This document shows positions 56,052 through 64,000 of a DNA stretch of 64,000 nucleotides, piece by piece. The notes under the pieces were generated by a model. That model did not search any database. It saw only the letters and a program-made list of their open reading frames with translations, and was not told the DNA's origin. How positions within the stretch are numbered: the stretch's first letter is position 1; each line of letters begins with the position of its first letter. The translations under genes were made by a program, and so were the position numbers. Source of the stretch: Hordeum vulgare subsp. vulgare (taxonomy: Eukaryota > Streptophyta > Magnoliopsida > Poales > Poaceae); NCBI RefSeq assembly GCF_904849725.1, contig NC_058519.1, positions 110,224,881-110,288,880 on the forward strand, written 5' to 3'.

Positions 56052-57702
56052 TGCTACTGCAACAAAAGACCTTCCAACGGCGCCAGAAACACGTGCTGAC
56101 GGGAGACTGTTCTTGTCTTGATTCTCCTCAACAACGGCACCAGGAATCCTTCTGCTACGGCTACGCCTTTAGGGACTTCCTAGGCAAATATGCAAAGGAT
56201 TTCCTGTGGCCTTGGAGCCTTGCGTTGGTGTTCCCTCGAAGCGGAAAGGGTGATGTAGCGCAGCGGTGGTAAGTATTTCCCACAGTTTTGAGAACCAAGG
56301 TATCGATCCAGTGAAGGAGTATCACAAGTGCATGCACAAACACAAAGAACCTGCTCCCAACGCTATGAAGGGGTTGTCAATCCCTTATAGATTGTTTGCC
56401 AAGTGAGAACTGAAAGCAACAAAGTAACAAAGCAAAGTAAAAGCGGAGGTGTAAACGATAGGTGTGAATAGACCCGGGGGCCATAGTGTTTACTAGTGGC
56501 TTCTCTCATGAAAGCAAGTAGACGGTGGGTGAACAAATTACTGTCAAGCAATTGATAGAACAACGCAAAGTCGTGACGATATCTATGGCAATGATTATAT
56601 CTATAGGCATCACGTCCAAAACAAGTAGACCGATACTTTCTGCATCTACTACTATTACTCCACACGTCGAACGCTATCCAGCATGCATCTAGTGTATTAA
56701 GTCCAAAAGAACAGAGTAACGCCTTAAGCAAGATGACATGATGTAGATGGACAACCTCATATCAACGACAGATCCCACCTTGTTACCCTTGATGGGAAAT
56801 ACTCAATGTGTGCCTTGCTGCCCCTACTATCACTGGGAAAGGTCACCACATGGTAAGAACCCAAAACCAAGCACTTCTCCCATTGCAAGAATCATAGATC
56901 TAGTTGGCCAAACAAAACCCAAGACTCGGAGGGACTTACAAGTATATCAAATCATGCATATAAGAAATCAGCAAAGACTCAAATATATATCATAGATAAT
57001 CTGATCACAAATCCACAATTCATCGGATCTCGACAAAATCACCGCCAAAGAAGATTACATCGGATAGATATCCATGAAGATCATGGAGAACTTTGTATTG
57101 AAGATCCAAGAGAGAGAAGAAGCCATCTAGCTACTAACTACGGACCCGTAGGTCTGAAGTGAACTACTCACGAGTCATTGGAGGGGCGATGATAATGATG
57201 AAGAAGCCCTCCAACTCCAAAGTCCCCTCCGACAGGGCACGCGGGAAGGGTCTCTAGATGAGATCTTGCGGAAACGGAAGCTTGCGGCGGCGGAAAAGTA
57301 TTTTCGAGGCTCCCCTGGTTTTTTCTGATTTTTAGGGAATATATAGGTGCAAGATCTAGGTCAGTGGGCGCCAGGGAGGCCACAAGCCTGCCCACCGCCG
57401 CCTCCCCCTGGTGGCAGAGTGGGGGCTTGTGGGCTCCCTGCAGCCCTCGTGTCTTGGCCCACATGCCCCCTGATCTTCTTCCGTTCAGGAAAAAATCATT
57501 TCGGGGATTTTATTCCATTTGGACTCCGTTCCAAAATCAGATCTGAAAAGAGCCAAAAACACAGAAAAAACAAGAACTGGCACTTGGCACTGAATTAATA
57601 AGTTAGTCCCAAAAAAGATATAAAAGGTACATAAAACATCCAAAGATGACAAGATAACAGCATGAAACCATCAAAAATTATAGATACGTTTGAGACGTAT
57701 CA
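56052..57702 (-). repeat. 5' LTR of element E
   Basis: A 1651-bp LTR, closely similar to 49432-51086. Two PBS-like tracts at its U5 end (56052-56150). Confidence 0.9.
57338..57431 (-). promoter_or_regulatory. U3 hairpin and TATA box, element E 5' LTR
   Basis: CACAAGCC (57381-57388) and GGCTTGTG (57424-57431), inner stem of the B type. TATA box CCTATATATTCCC on the minus strand, 33 bp away. Confidence 0.68.
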
Positions 57703-57707
57703 ATCAC

Positions 57708-58697
57708 CATGACTCTTTCAAGGGCAAAAAGTAAAGGTACAAGATAGGCCCTTCGCAGAGGGAAGCAGAGGTTGTCATGCGCTCTGGGGGTTTGGATGTG
57801 TGTGCTCTTAGTATGAAGGAACGTCACTTTATATTGCCTCCTGTGATAAAGAACTTTATTATGCAGTCTGTCGCTTTTATGTCTTCCTCATCACAGGTTC
57901 GTACAAAGCTTATTTTCCACACACTAATAGATCATACATATTTAGGGAGCAATTTTTATTGCTTGCACCGATGACAACTTACTTGAGGGATCTTATTCAA
58001 TCCATAGGTAGGTATGGTGGACTCTCATGGCAAAACTAGGTTGAAGGTTTATGGATGCACAAGTAGTATCTCTACTTGGTGCGGAAGTTTTGAATGATAT
58101 GGGGTGGAAGCAAGCGTCACATGCTAAGGGATCTCTAGTCATATAACATTGCTCTAAACCAAGCAAACATAATTCATTATGTTGTCTTCCTTGTCCTACA
58201 TCTACTTCTAAGCATGTAATAGTTTAGTGAGTGTTCACAATCATAGATGGTGTCTAAGATGATATATTTATCTGTGAACCTCTCTTTATTTATTACTTCC
58301 TATTAGTTGCAGCAATGACCAAGGTCTACGTTTGTCCACCCACAACAAGTTTCAATCAACATTCTTTTTATATGTGGAGCCATCACTTCCCATAAGATCA
58401 TTACATGATCTTTCATGCTTTTGTTCTTTTATCATTCTTTTCTTTAGATCATGGCATGAAGCAAGGCCCTTAACTAAAACACTCTTTATTATATGACTCA
58501 CGAACTCGAATACATCGGGGGTGACACAAAGCAAAACTCAAGCCTAAAACACTAAGAATTTTATTCTACTAGAGAAAGATAAAACAAAAAAGGATCGAAC
58601 TAAGAAAAGGTAAAGGCAAAAGATGTGATGGTGATACGATACCGGGGAAACTCCCCCCAAGCTTGGCACAAGCCAAGGGGATTGCCCATACCCGTGC
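57708..58697 (-). other. 3' internal non-coding sequence of element D, part 2
   Basis: About 1 kb downstream of the third ORF of D. It carries AAGCTTGGGGGGAGT on the minus strand (58650-58664), an internal match to D's polypurine tract at 48880-48893. Otherwise AT-rich, no gene supported. Confidence 0.65.
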
Positions 58698-59114
58698 TTA
58701 ATAGTCTTCCTTCGGAGGTGATGGTGGTGGAGTTGTTGTAGAGTTCTTGAACTTTTTTAATTTCCTCTCGAGCACAAAATTCTGCTCCTTCAGATCATTA
58801 ATTTGCTCTTCAAGCCTCAACACCCTTTGGCATAATTCTTGCTTACTTTCCTGTAAAAGACGAGAAGGGATAAACAAAATCTTAGGCTTCTTCCTTGAGT
58901 TGGGGAGGCTCGACTTCTTGAACTCCACATGTGTGTTTCCAGATTGGGGTAGAGGAACTTCCTCTTCATGAGAGCTTGTTCCTTCCTTCCCCTTGGGATC
59001 ATAACCTTCTTCCTCATCAGTGGTCCAACCATAATGATCCAAGTCCCCATAGACCTTGGGGTTTGCAAGGTAGTCGGCCACATAGCTTTCCCCCTCTGAA
59101 ACTTGAGAAGACAT
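58698..59114 (-). CDS. Third ORF of element D, predicted coiled coil, unknown function
   Basis: A 138-residue ORF downstream of integrase, where Athila elements keep an extra (env-position) ORF. Acidic N-terminus (SSQVSEGESYVADYLANP), a Glu/Pro region, then a Leu/Glu/Lys heptad-like stretch at about 90-125 (LRLEEQINDLKEQNFVLE) predicted to form a coiled coil, and a Pro-rich end. No signal peptide or membrane segment, so it is not an envelope protein by sequence. It starts about 80 bp after a TATA-like sequence that follows an internal copy of the U3 hairpin. Confidence 0.65.
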   Translation of the reverse strand: MSSQVSEGESYVADYLANPKVYGDLDHYGWTTDEEEGYDPKGKEGTSSHEEEVPLPQSGNTHVEFKKSSLPNSRKKPKILFIPSRLLQESKQELCQRVLRLEEQINDLKEQNFVLERKLKKFKNSTTTPPPSPPKEDY

Positions 59115-59189
59115 CTTGCCCTAAATCTGCGGCAAAAACAGGCTCGAAACAAAAATAGAGCAAATTTGTGTGATACAAGGGTCAAACCT

Positions 59190-59322
59190 TTAGGGAGAAT
59201 ATATAATGATTTTTTTTGACCAGAAGGAGTACTACGCAAGAAAACAAAGTCCGGGAGGCACACGAGGTGGTCACAAGCCCCCAGGCGCGGCCAGGGGGTG
59301 GCCCGCGCCTGGCAGGCTTGTC
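59190..59322 (-). promoter_or_regulatory. Internal U3-like module of element D (hairpin plus TATA-like sequence)
   Basis: CACAAGCC (59272-59279) pairs with GGCTTGT (59315-59321); the inner stem CCAGGCGCGG (59281-59290) / CCGCGCCTGG (59303-59312) is a perfect 10 bp. It overlaps the last codons and TGA of the integrase frame. On the minus strand a TATATATTCTCCCTAAA sequence (about 59207-59190) follows, closely like the TATA region of Sabrina-like LTRs; spacing from the hairpin is 64 bp rather than 34. It may be an internal promoter for the third ORF; inference. Confidence 0.5.
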
Positions 59323-60334
59323 GCCTCCTCGTGCGCTTTCCGGACTACTTTAAAAATATCCCTTATGTACTCCTCCGGAGTTATGGTATTGATAATATTG
59401 CTTTCAACATTTATGGGACTACCTGAGATATAATGCTTGATTCTTTGCCCATTTACCACTCTCGGAAAATTACTTTTCGTGTTGTTGATCTTGATGGCAC
59501 CGGAACGATATACTTCCTCAACAATGTAAGGACCTTCCCATTTAGAGAGAAGCTTGCCTGCAAAAAATCTTAAATGAGAATTATATAGCAAGACATAATC
59601 ACCTACATTGAACTCACGTTTTTGTATCCTTTTATCATGCCACCTCTTAACCTTTTCTTTGAACAACTTGGCATTTTCATATGCCTGAGCTATCCATTCA
59701 TCAAGTGAGATAATATCAAATAACCTCTTCTCACCAGCAAGTTTGAAATCAAAGTTGAGCTCTTTGATTGCCCAATAAGCCTTATGCTCTAGCTCAAGAG
59801 GTAAATGACATGCTTTACCGTAAACCATTTTGTACGGAGACATGCCCATGGGATTCTTATAAGCAGTTCTATAAGCCCACAATGCATCATCAAGCTTCTT
59901 AGACCAATTCTGTCTAGACCTATTAACAGTTTTTTGCAGAATTAGTTTAATCTCTCTATTACTTAGCTCTACTTGACCACTGGACTGAGGGGGATAGGGA
60001 GATGCAATTCTATGGTTGACATCATACTTAGCAAGCATTTTACGGAAAGCACCATGAATAAAATGTGAACCACCATCGGTCATTAGATATCTAGGGACTC
60101 CAAATCTAGGGAAAATAACTTCTTTAAGCATCCTGATAGAAGTGTTGTGATCAGCACTACTAGTTGGGATAGCTTCTACCCACTTAGTAACGTAATCAAC
60201 AGCAACTAGGATATGAGTATACCCGTTGGATTTTGGAATAGGTCCCATATAATCAAAACCCCAAACATCAAATGGTTCAATGACAACTGAATAATTCATA
60301 GGCATTTCCTCACGTTTACTAATATTACCTATTC
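59271..60334 (-). CDS. Integrase of element D (C-terminal part of pol), 5'-truncated
   Basis: Gypsy integrase of the Athila lineage, open from the junction at 60334 to TGA at 59271-59273. The core has all three catalytic acidic residues: [18 protein letters not shown], and [10 protein letters not shown] (PYPPQ precedes it where PYHPQ is usual). Then [22 protein letters not shown] and EHKAYWAIK, and the C-terminal domain [23 protein letters not shown]. The final 17 residues are encoded by the U3-like hairpin and resemble antisense translations of the LTRs, so the natural end may once have been a little earlier. The zinc-binding N-terminus and RT are missing because element F starts at 60335. 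Confidence 0.88.
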
Positions 60335-61892
60335 TTTATGTACCTTTTATATCTTTTTTGGGACTAACTTATTAATTCAGTGCCAAGTGTCAGTTCTTGT
60401 TTTTTCGTGTTTTTGACTCTTTTCATATCTGATTTTGGAACGGAGTCCAAACGGAAGAAAAACCCCGAAATGATTTTTTCCCGAATGGAAGAAGATCAGG
60501 GGGCCTTTGGGCCAAGCCAGGTGGGCTCCAGGGAGCCCACAAGCCCCCACTCCGCCACCAGGGGGGAGGCGGCGGTGGGCAGGCTTGTGGCCTCCCTGGC
60601 CACCCCCTGACCTAGATCTTTGGCCTATAAATTCCCAAATATTCCGCAAAAAACAGGGGAGCCTCCAAAATACTTTTCCGCCGCCGCAAGCTTCCGTTTC
60701 CGCGAGATCTCATCTGGAGACCCTTCCCGGCACCCTGCCGGAGGTGACTTTGGAGTTGGAGGGCTTCTTCATCATCATCATCGCCCCTCCAATGACTCAT
60801 GAGTAGTTCACTTCAGACCTACGGGTCCGTAGTTAGTAGCTAGATGGCTTCTTCTCTCTCTTGGATCTTCAATACAAAGTTCTCCATGATCTTCATGGAG
60901 ATCTATCCGATGTAATCTTCTTTGGCGGTGCGTTTGTCGAGATCCGATGAATTGTGGATTTGTGATCAGATTATCTATGATATATATTTGAGTCTTTGCT
61001 GATTTCTTATATGCATGATTTGATATCCTTGTAAGTCTCTCCGAGTCTTGGTTTTGTTTGGCCAACTAGATCTATGATTCTTGCAATGGGAGAAGTGCTT
61101 GGTTTTGTGTTCTGCCATGTGGTGACCTTTCGAAGTGACAGTAGGGGCAGCAAGGCACACATCAAGTAGTTGCCATCAAGGGTAAAAAGATGGGGTTTTT
61201 ATCATTGGTTTGATATTATCCCTCTACATCACGTCATCTTTCTTAAGGCGTTACTCTGTTCTTATGGACTTAATACACTAGATGCATGCTGGATAGAGGT
61301 CGTCGTGTGGAGTAATAGTAGTAGATGCAGACAGTGTCGGTCTACTTGTTTTGGACGTGATGTCTAAAGAAATAATCATTGCATAGATATCGGCACGACT
61401 TTGCGCGGTTCTATCAATTGCTCGACAGTAATTTGTTCACCCACCGTCTACTTTCTTTCATGAGAGAAGCCACTAGTAAATACTACGGCCCCCGGGTCTA
61501 TTCACATCCATCGTTTACATCTCTGCTTTTACTTTGCTATGTTACTTTTTTGCTTTCAGTTCTCACTTGGCAAACAATCTATAAGGGATTGACAACCCCT
61601 TCATAGCGTTGGGAGCAAGTTTTTGTGTTTGTGCAGGATCTTGAGATACTCTTCCACTGGATTGATACCTTGGTTTTCAAACTGAGGGAAATACTTAGCA
61701 CCGCTACGCTACATCACCCTTTCCGCTTCAAGGGAACACCAACGCAAGGCTCCAAGGCCATGGGGGAAATCCTTTGCACACTTGCCTAGGAAGTCCCTTA
61801 AGGCGTAGCCGCAGCAGAAAGATCAAGCCAAGTATTCTCCCGTCGATGTGCCTATTTCTGGCACCGTTGGAAGGTCTTTTGTTGCAGTAGCA
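60335..61892 (+). repeat. 5' LTR of element F, 5'-truncated
   Basis: Begins within the LTR (TTTATGTACCTTTTATATC) and ends GTTGCAGTAGCA. One PBS-like tract (TTTCTGGCACCGTTGG, about 61856-61871) lies just before the LTR end. Confidence 0.85.
60538..60633 (+). promoter_or_regulatory. U3 hairpin and TATA box of element F
   Basis: CACAAGCC (60538-60545) and GGCTTGTG (60582-60589), inner arms of the B type in opposite orientation (CCCACTCCGCC left). TATA box CCTATAAATT at 60624, 35 bp downstream. Confidence 0.7.
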
Positions 61893-62111
61893 GAAGTATT
61901 TCTGACGCCGTTGCCGGGGAGGAGAAATCCAGATCTATCCAAGTAGGTCTCACAAACTCTTCTCTTGCATTTACTTTTGTTGCCAGTTGCCTCTCGTTTT
62001 CATCTCCCCCACTTCACATTTGCCGTTTTCATTTGCCTTTCTCGTTTGCCTTTTCATTCGCCCTTTTCTCTCGCTTGCTTTTTGTTCGCTTGTGTGCCAT
62101 GTGCATTCAAT
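61893..62111 (+). other. Leader of element F with tRNA-Asp PBS
   Basis: PBS 61903-61921; leader pyrimidine-rich with TTTGCC repeats, as in A, B and E. Confidence 0.8.
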
Positions 62112-62879
62112 ATGCTTGCATCTTCATTTGTTAATCTCTTTAAGAGACCCACTATTGTGGAACGAATTGCTAGTGAGTTGAGGGCAATTGATTATTTTTA
62201 TGGAGTTTTTCTTGAGATGCGTGAATCTGAAAATCGTGATGAAGAAATTCATGAAGTGATTCACGAGGGCTCCTTGGATCAAAAGCATGATTGCAATGAT
62301 TTCACTATAAATCCTATTAGTGAAAATCATGCTAAAAATATGCAAAACCCTAAGCTTGGGGATGCTAGTTTTGCTATGTCCCCTAGTTGTTGCAATAATC
62401 ATGATTGGGGTGATGATCTTTCTTATGATCTTGAAAATTTGTTTAAACCTCATGATGAATATGATAGTTGCAATAATATTGAAAGTGGGTTTGGAGAAGT
62501 CATGACTTTAGTTGATGACAATCCCACTATTTTTGAAGAGCGTCAACTTTGCATGCATGTGGATCATGAAAAGAATATCCTATGGGATAGCTATATTGTT
62601 GAATTTGAATATGATCCCACATGTAATTGCTATGAGAGAGGAAAATATTTTGGTAGAAACTTTCATGTTACCAAATTACCTCTCGTTATGTTGAGATTGG
62701 TATTGTCTCTTTCTTCTTCCTTGCATATGGCAATTATTGGTTCTCTTGACAATTTGTTTTCCTATAAAATGCATATGCATAGGAAGTATGTTAGACTTAG
62801 ATGTGATTTTCACATGCTTAAGGATGCTCTCGTTGTGCTTCAATTCTTGTCTTTTGTGAGAGCATCAATGAATGCCTAG
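62112..62879 (+). CDS. Element F ORF of unknown function (255 residues, acidic)
   Basis: Intact ORF from ATG 62112 to TAG 62877-62879. The start was chosen because the homologous protein of element 1 starts at the equivalent place (NLFKR... within ten residues). Acidic middle with many Asp, Glu, Asn and His residues and a few Cys (SPSCCNNHDWGDD); the C-terminal part has NCYERG, a hydrophobic stretch (about 195-225) and MHRKYVRLR. The last two motifs are shared with the ORFs of element 1 and C. No known domain. It replaces gag-protease in an otherwise Sabrina-like element. Function unknown. Confidence 0.7.
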   Translation: MLASSFVNLFKRPTIVERIASELRAIDYFYGVFLEMRESENRDEEIHEVIHEGSLDQKHDCNDFTINPISENHAKNMQNPKLGDASFAMSPSCCNNHDWGDDLSYDLENLFKPHDEYDSCNNIESGFGEVMTLVDDNPTIFEERQLCMHVDHEKNILWDSYIVEFEYDPTCNCYERGKYFGRNFHVTKLPLVMLRLVLSLSSSLHMAIIGSLDNLFSYKMHMHRKYVRLRCDFHMLKDALVVLQFLSFVRASMNA

Positions 62880-64000
62880 CTAAGGGTGTTAAACAAAAGC
62901 GCTTGTTGGGAGGCAACCCAACGAATCTATCCTTTTTCTTTCTGTTTTGTGTTTTCCACACTTTCATAATTCTGTTATGATTGTGTTTTTTGTGTTTCCT
63001 TTTGTGTTTGTTCCAAGCAAAACCATTATGATTAGTCTTGGGGATGATCGTTTGGTCATGCTGGAAAAGGCAGAAACTTTTTGCTCACGAAAAGAATTTT
63101 CATTTCTTTTCTGTAAGAGATTTTGAGCTGATTCTTTTTTCTGCTGATTTCTACGCAAATTCTTCAGACGGTCGTAATGTTTCAGAACTTTTGAAGTACC
63201 AGAGGTATACGAAATATACAGATTGCTACAGACTGGTCTGCTATTTACAGATTATGTTTTTGTTGTGTTGGTTGCTTATTTTGATGAAACTATGGATAGT
63301 ATCGGGGGGTATTAGCCATGGAAGATTGGAAGTATAGTAACCCAACATCAGCACAAGTAGAATTTAAGTTTGCTACGGTACCTCAGGAAGTGGTGGTTTG
63401 CTTTCTTGTACTAATGTTATCACGAGTTTCTGTTTAAGTTTCGTGTTGTGAAGTTTTCAAGTTTTGGGTGAAGTTCTTGTGGACAAAGAGATAAAGAGTG
63501 GCAAGAGTTCAAGCTTGGGGATGTCCAAGGCACCCCAAGATATTCAAGTATGACGTAAAAGCCTAAGCTTGGGGATGCCCCGAGAAGGCATCCCCTCTCT
63601 CGTCTTCAATCCATTGGTAACGTTACTTGGGGCTATATTTTTATTCACCACATGTTTTGTGTTTTTGCTTGGAGCATCTTGTATCGTAGGAGTCTTTTAT
63701 TTTTGTTGTGTCACAATCATCCTTGCTGCACACCTAGAGAGAGAGACATGCACACACCGTGATTTTGTCGAGCTTCACTTATATCTTTTGGTAGACACTT
63801 CAGCTCACATGTGCTTCACTTATATCTTTTGAGCTAGATACTTTTGCTCTTTGTGCTTCACTTATATCTTTTAGAGCACAGCGGTGCATGGCTTGGTAGT
63901 TGATCTATGCTTTGAAAGTAGTCTCAAAAGGGGTAGTTATCCAAAGGGATACGAAAACTTCCACTTCATGTGCATTGAATAGTTAGAGAAGTTTGATTCA
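62880..64000 (+). other. 3' non-coding region of element F, partial
   Basis: Close homologue of 8903-10030 of A. Contains the post-stop hairpin GTTGGG/CCCAAC (62905-62922), two polypurine-tract-like copies (63511-63524, last base changed, and 63565-63578) and the CTTCACTTATATC repeats (63773-63875). No gene. Confidence 0.75.

Larger units (their letters stand above)
49432..57702 (-). mobile_element. Element E: complete Sabrina-like element with open gag-protease
   Basis: An 8271-bp minus-strand element with LTRs 56052-57702 (5') and 49432-51086 (3'), TSD ATCAC (49427-49431 and 57703-57707), tRNA-Asp-type PBS at 56023-56041 (two mismatches), and the only unbroken gag-protease frame in the window. 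No pol. Inserted in the internal domain of element D. Confidence 0.93.
29396..60334 (-). mobile_element. Element D: Athila-lineage gypsy element with pol, nested and partial
   Basis: Minus-strand element of the same family as the solo LTR at 717-2249. Pieces: 3' LTR (48879-48458 plus 30497-29396, split by element C), 3' internal sequence (48880-49426 and 57708-58697, split by element E), third ORF (58698-59114), integrase (59271-60334). At 60334 it is cut by element F; the RT, gag and 5' LTR are beyond the window or deleted. The integrase has the GKACHLP and EHKAYWAI signatures of Athila. It is the only gypsy element here shown to carry pol. Confidence 0.85.
60335..64000 (+). mobile_element. 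Element F: Sabrina-like element, plus strand, partial
   Basis: 5' LTR 60335-61892 with its first roughly 75-80 bp missing, PBS 61903-61921 (one mismatch), leader, ORF 62112-62879, 3' non-coding sequence to the window edge. LTR and 3' region are Sabrina-like, but the ORF is the element 1 type instead of gag-protease. It abuts the integrase of D; no TSD can be seen because the LTR end is lost. Confidence 0.85.

Noticed and set aside
57777..57974. 65-codon ORF in the D internal region
   Set aside because: Opposite strand to D's genes, no motif, short; probably chance.

Overview
The window is plant repeat DNA, almost certainly from a Triticeae grass (wheat, barley, rye or Aegilops type). The evidence is (i) BARE/WIS/Angela-type Ty1-copia LTRs with the TGTTGGAAATATGCCC-type start, (ii) several Athila-lineage Ty3-gypsy elements with TGATACGTC LTR starts and a tRNA-Asp primer binding site, and (iii) a Stowaway MITE. 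I found no convincing host gene. Family names (Sabrina-like, WHAM-like, BARE/Angela-like) are from memory and tentative; boundaries were read from TG...CA ends, target-site duplications (TSDs) and copy-to-copy comparison by eye.

Layout. 1-4261: minus-strand Sabrina-like element (element 1, left end outside the window), carrying a solo LTR of another family (717-2249, TSD AGCAT). 4262-4907 and 13195-13854: one minus-strand BARE-like LTR, split by complete plus-strand Sabrina-like element A (4908-13189, TSD GTATG). 13855-14530: plus-strand BARE gag fragment. From 14531: minus-strand BARE-like element (3' LTR 14531-16379, pol, gag, leader to 29395), split by minus-strand Sabrina-like element B (19100-27322, TSD TAGTG). 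From 29396 to 60334: minus-strand Athila element D, which keeps an integrase and a small third ORF and whose other end lies beyond the window. D is split by plus-strand element C (30498-48452, TSD GCGGC), minus-strand Sabrina-like element E (49432-57702, TSD ATCAC, the only unbroken gag-protease frame) and plus-strand element F (60335 to the end). C holds a Stowaway MITE, a truncated long-LTR element G (35940-39609) and a complete small-LTR copia element H (40208-48109, TSD CTATC).

How the parts work together. A, B and E encode only gag plus an aspartic protease; element 1, F and C encode acidic proteins of unknown function instead. None of these encodes reverse transcriptase or integrase, so they look non-autonomous and would need enzymes from a relative such as D. 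BARE, D and H carry pol but all visible pol genes except part of D's integrase are broken.

The most interesting signals are non-coding. A GC-rich hairpin (outer arms CACAAGCC/GGCTTGTG, inner arms differing between families but still complementary) lies 33-35 bp before the TATA box in nearly all Athila-type LTRs here, and hairpins in comparable positions occur in the BARE and H LTRs. A second hairpin just after the ORF stop shows compensatory change between elements. Each family also carries internal copies of its own polypurine tract, and D has a hairpin plus TATA-like module between integrase and its third ORF that may be an internal promoter.
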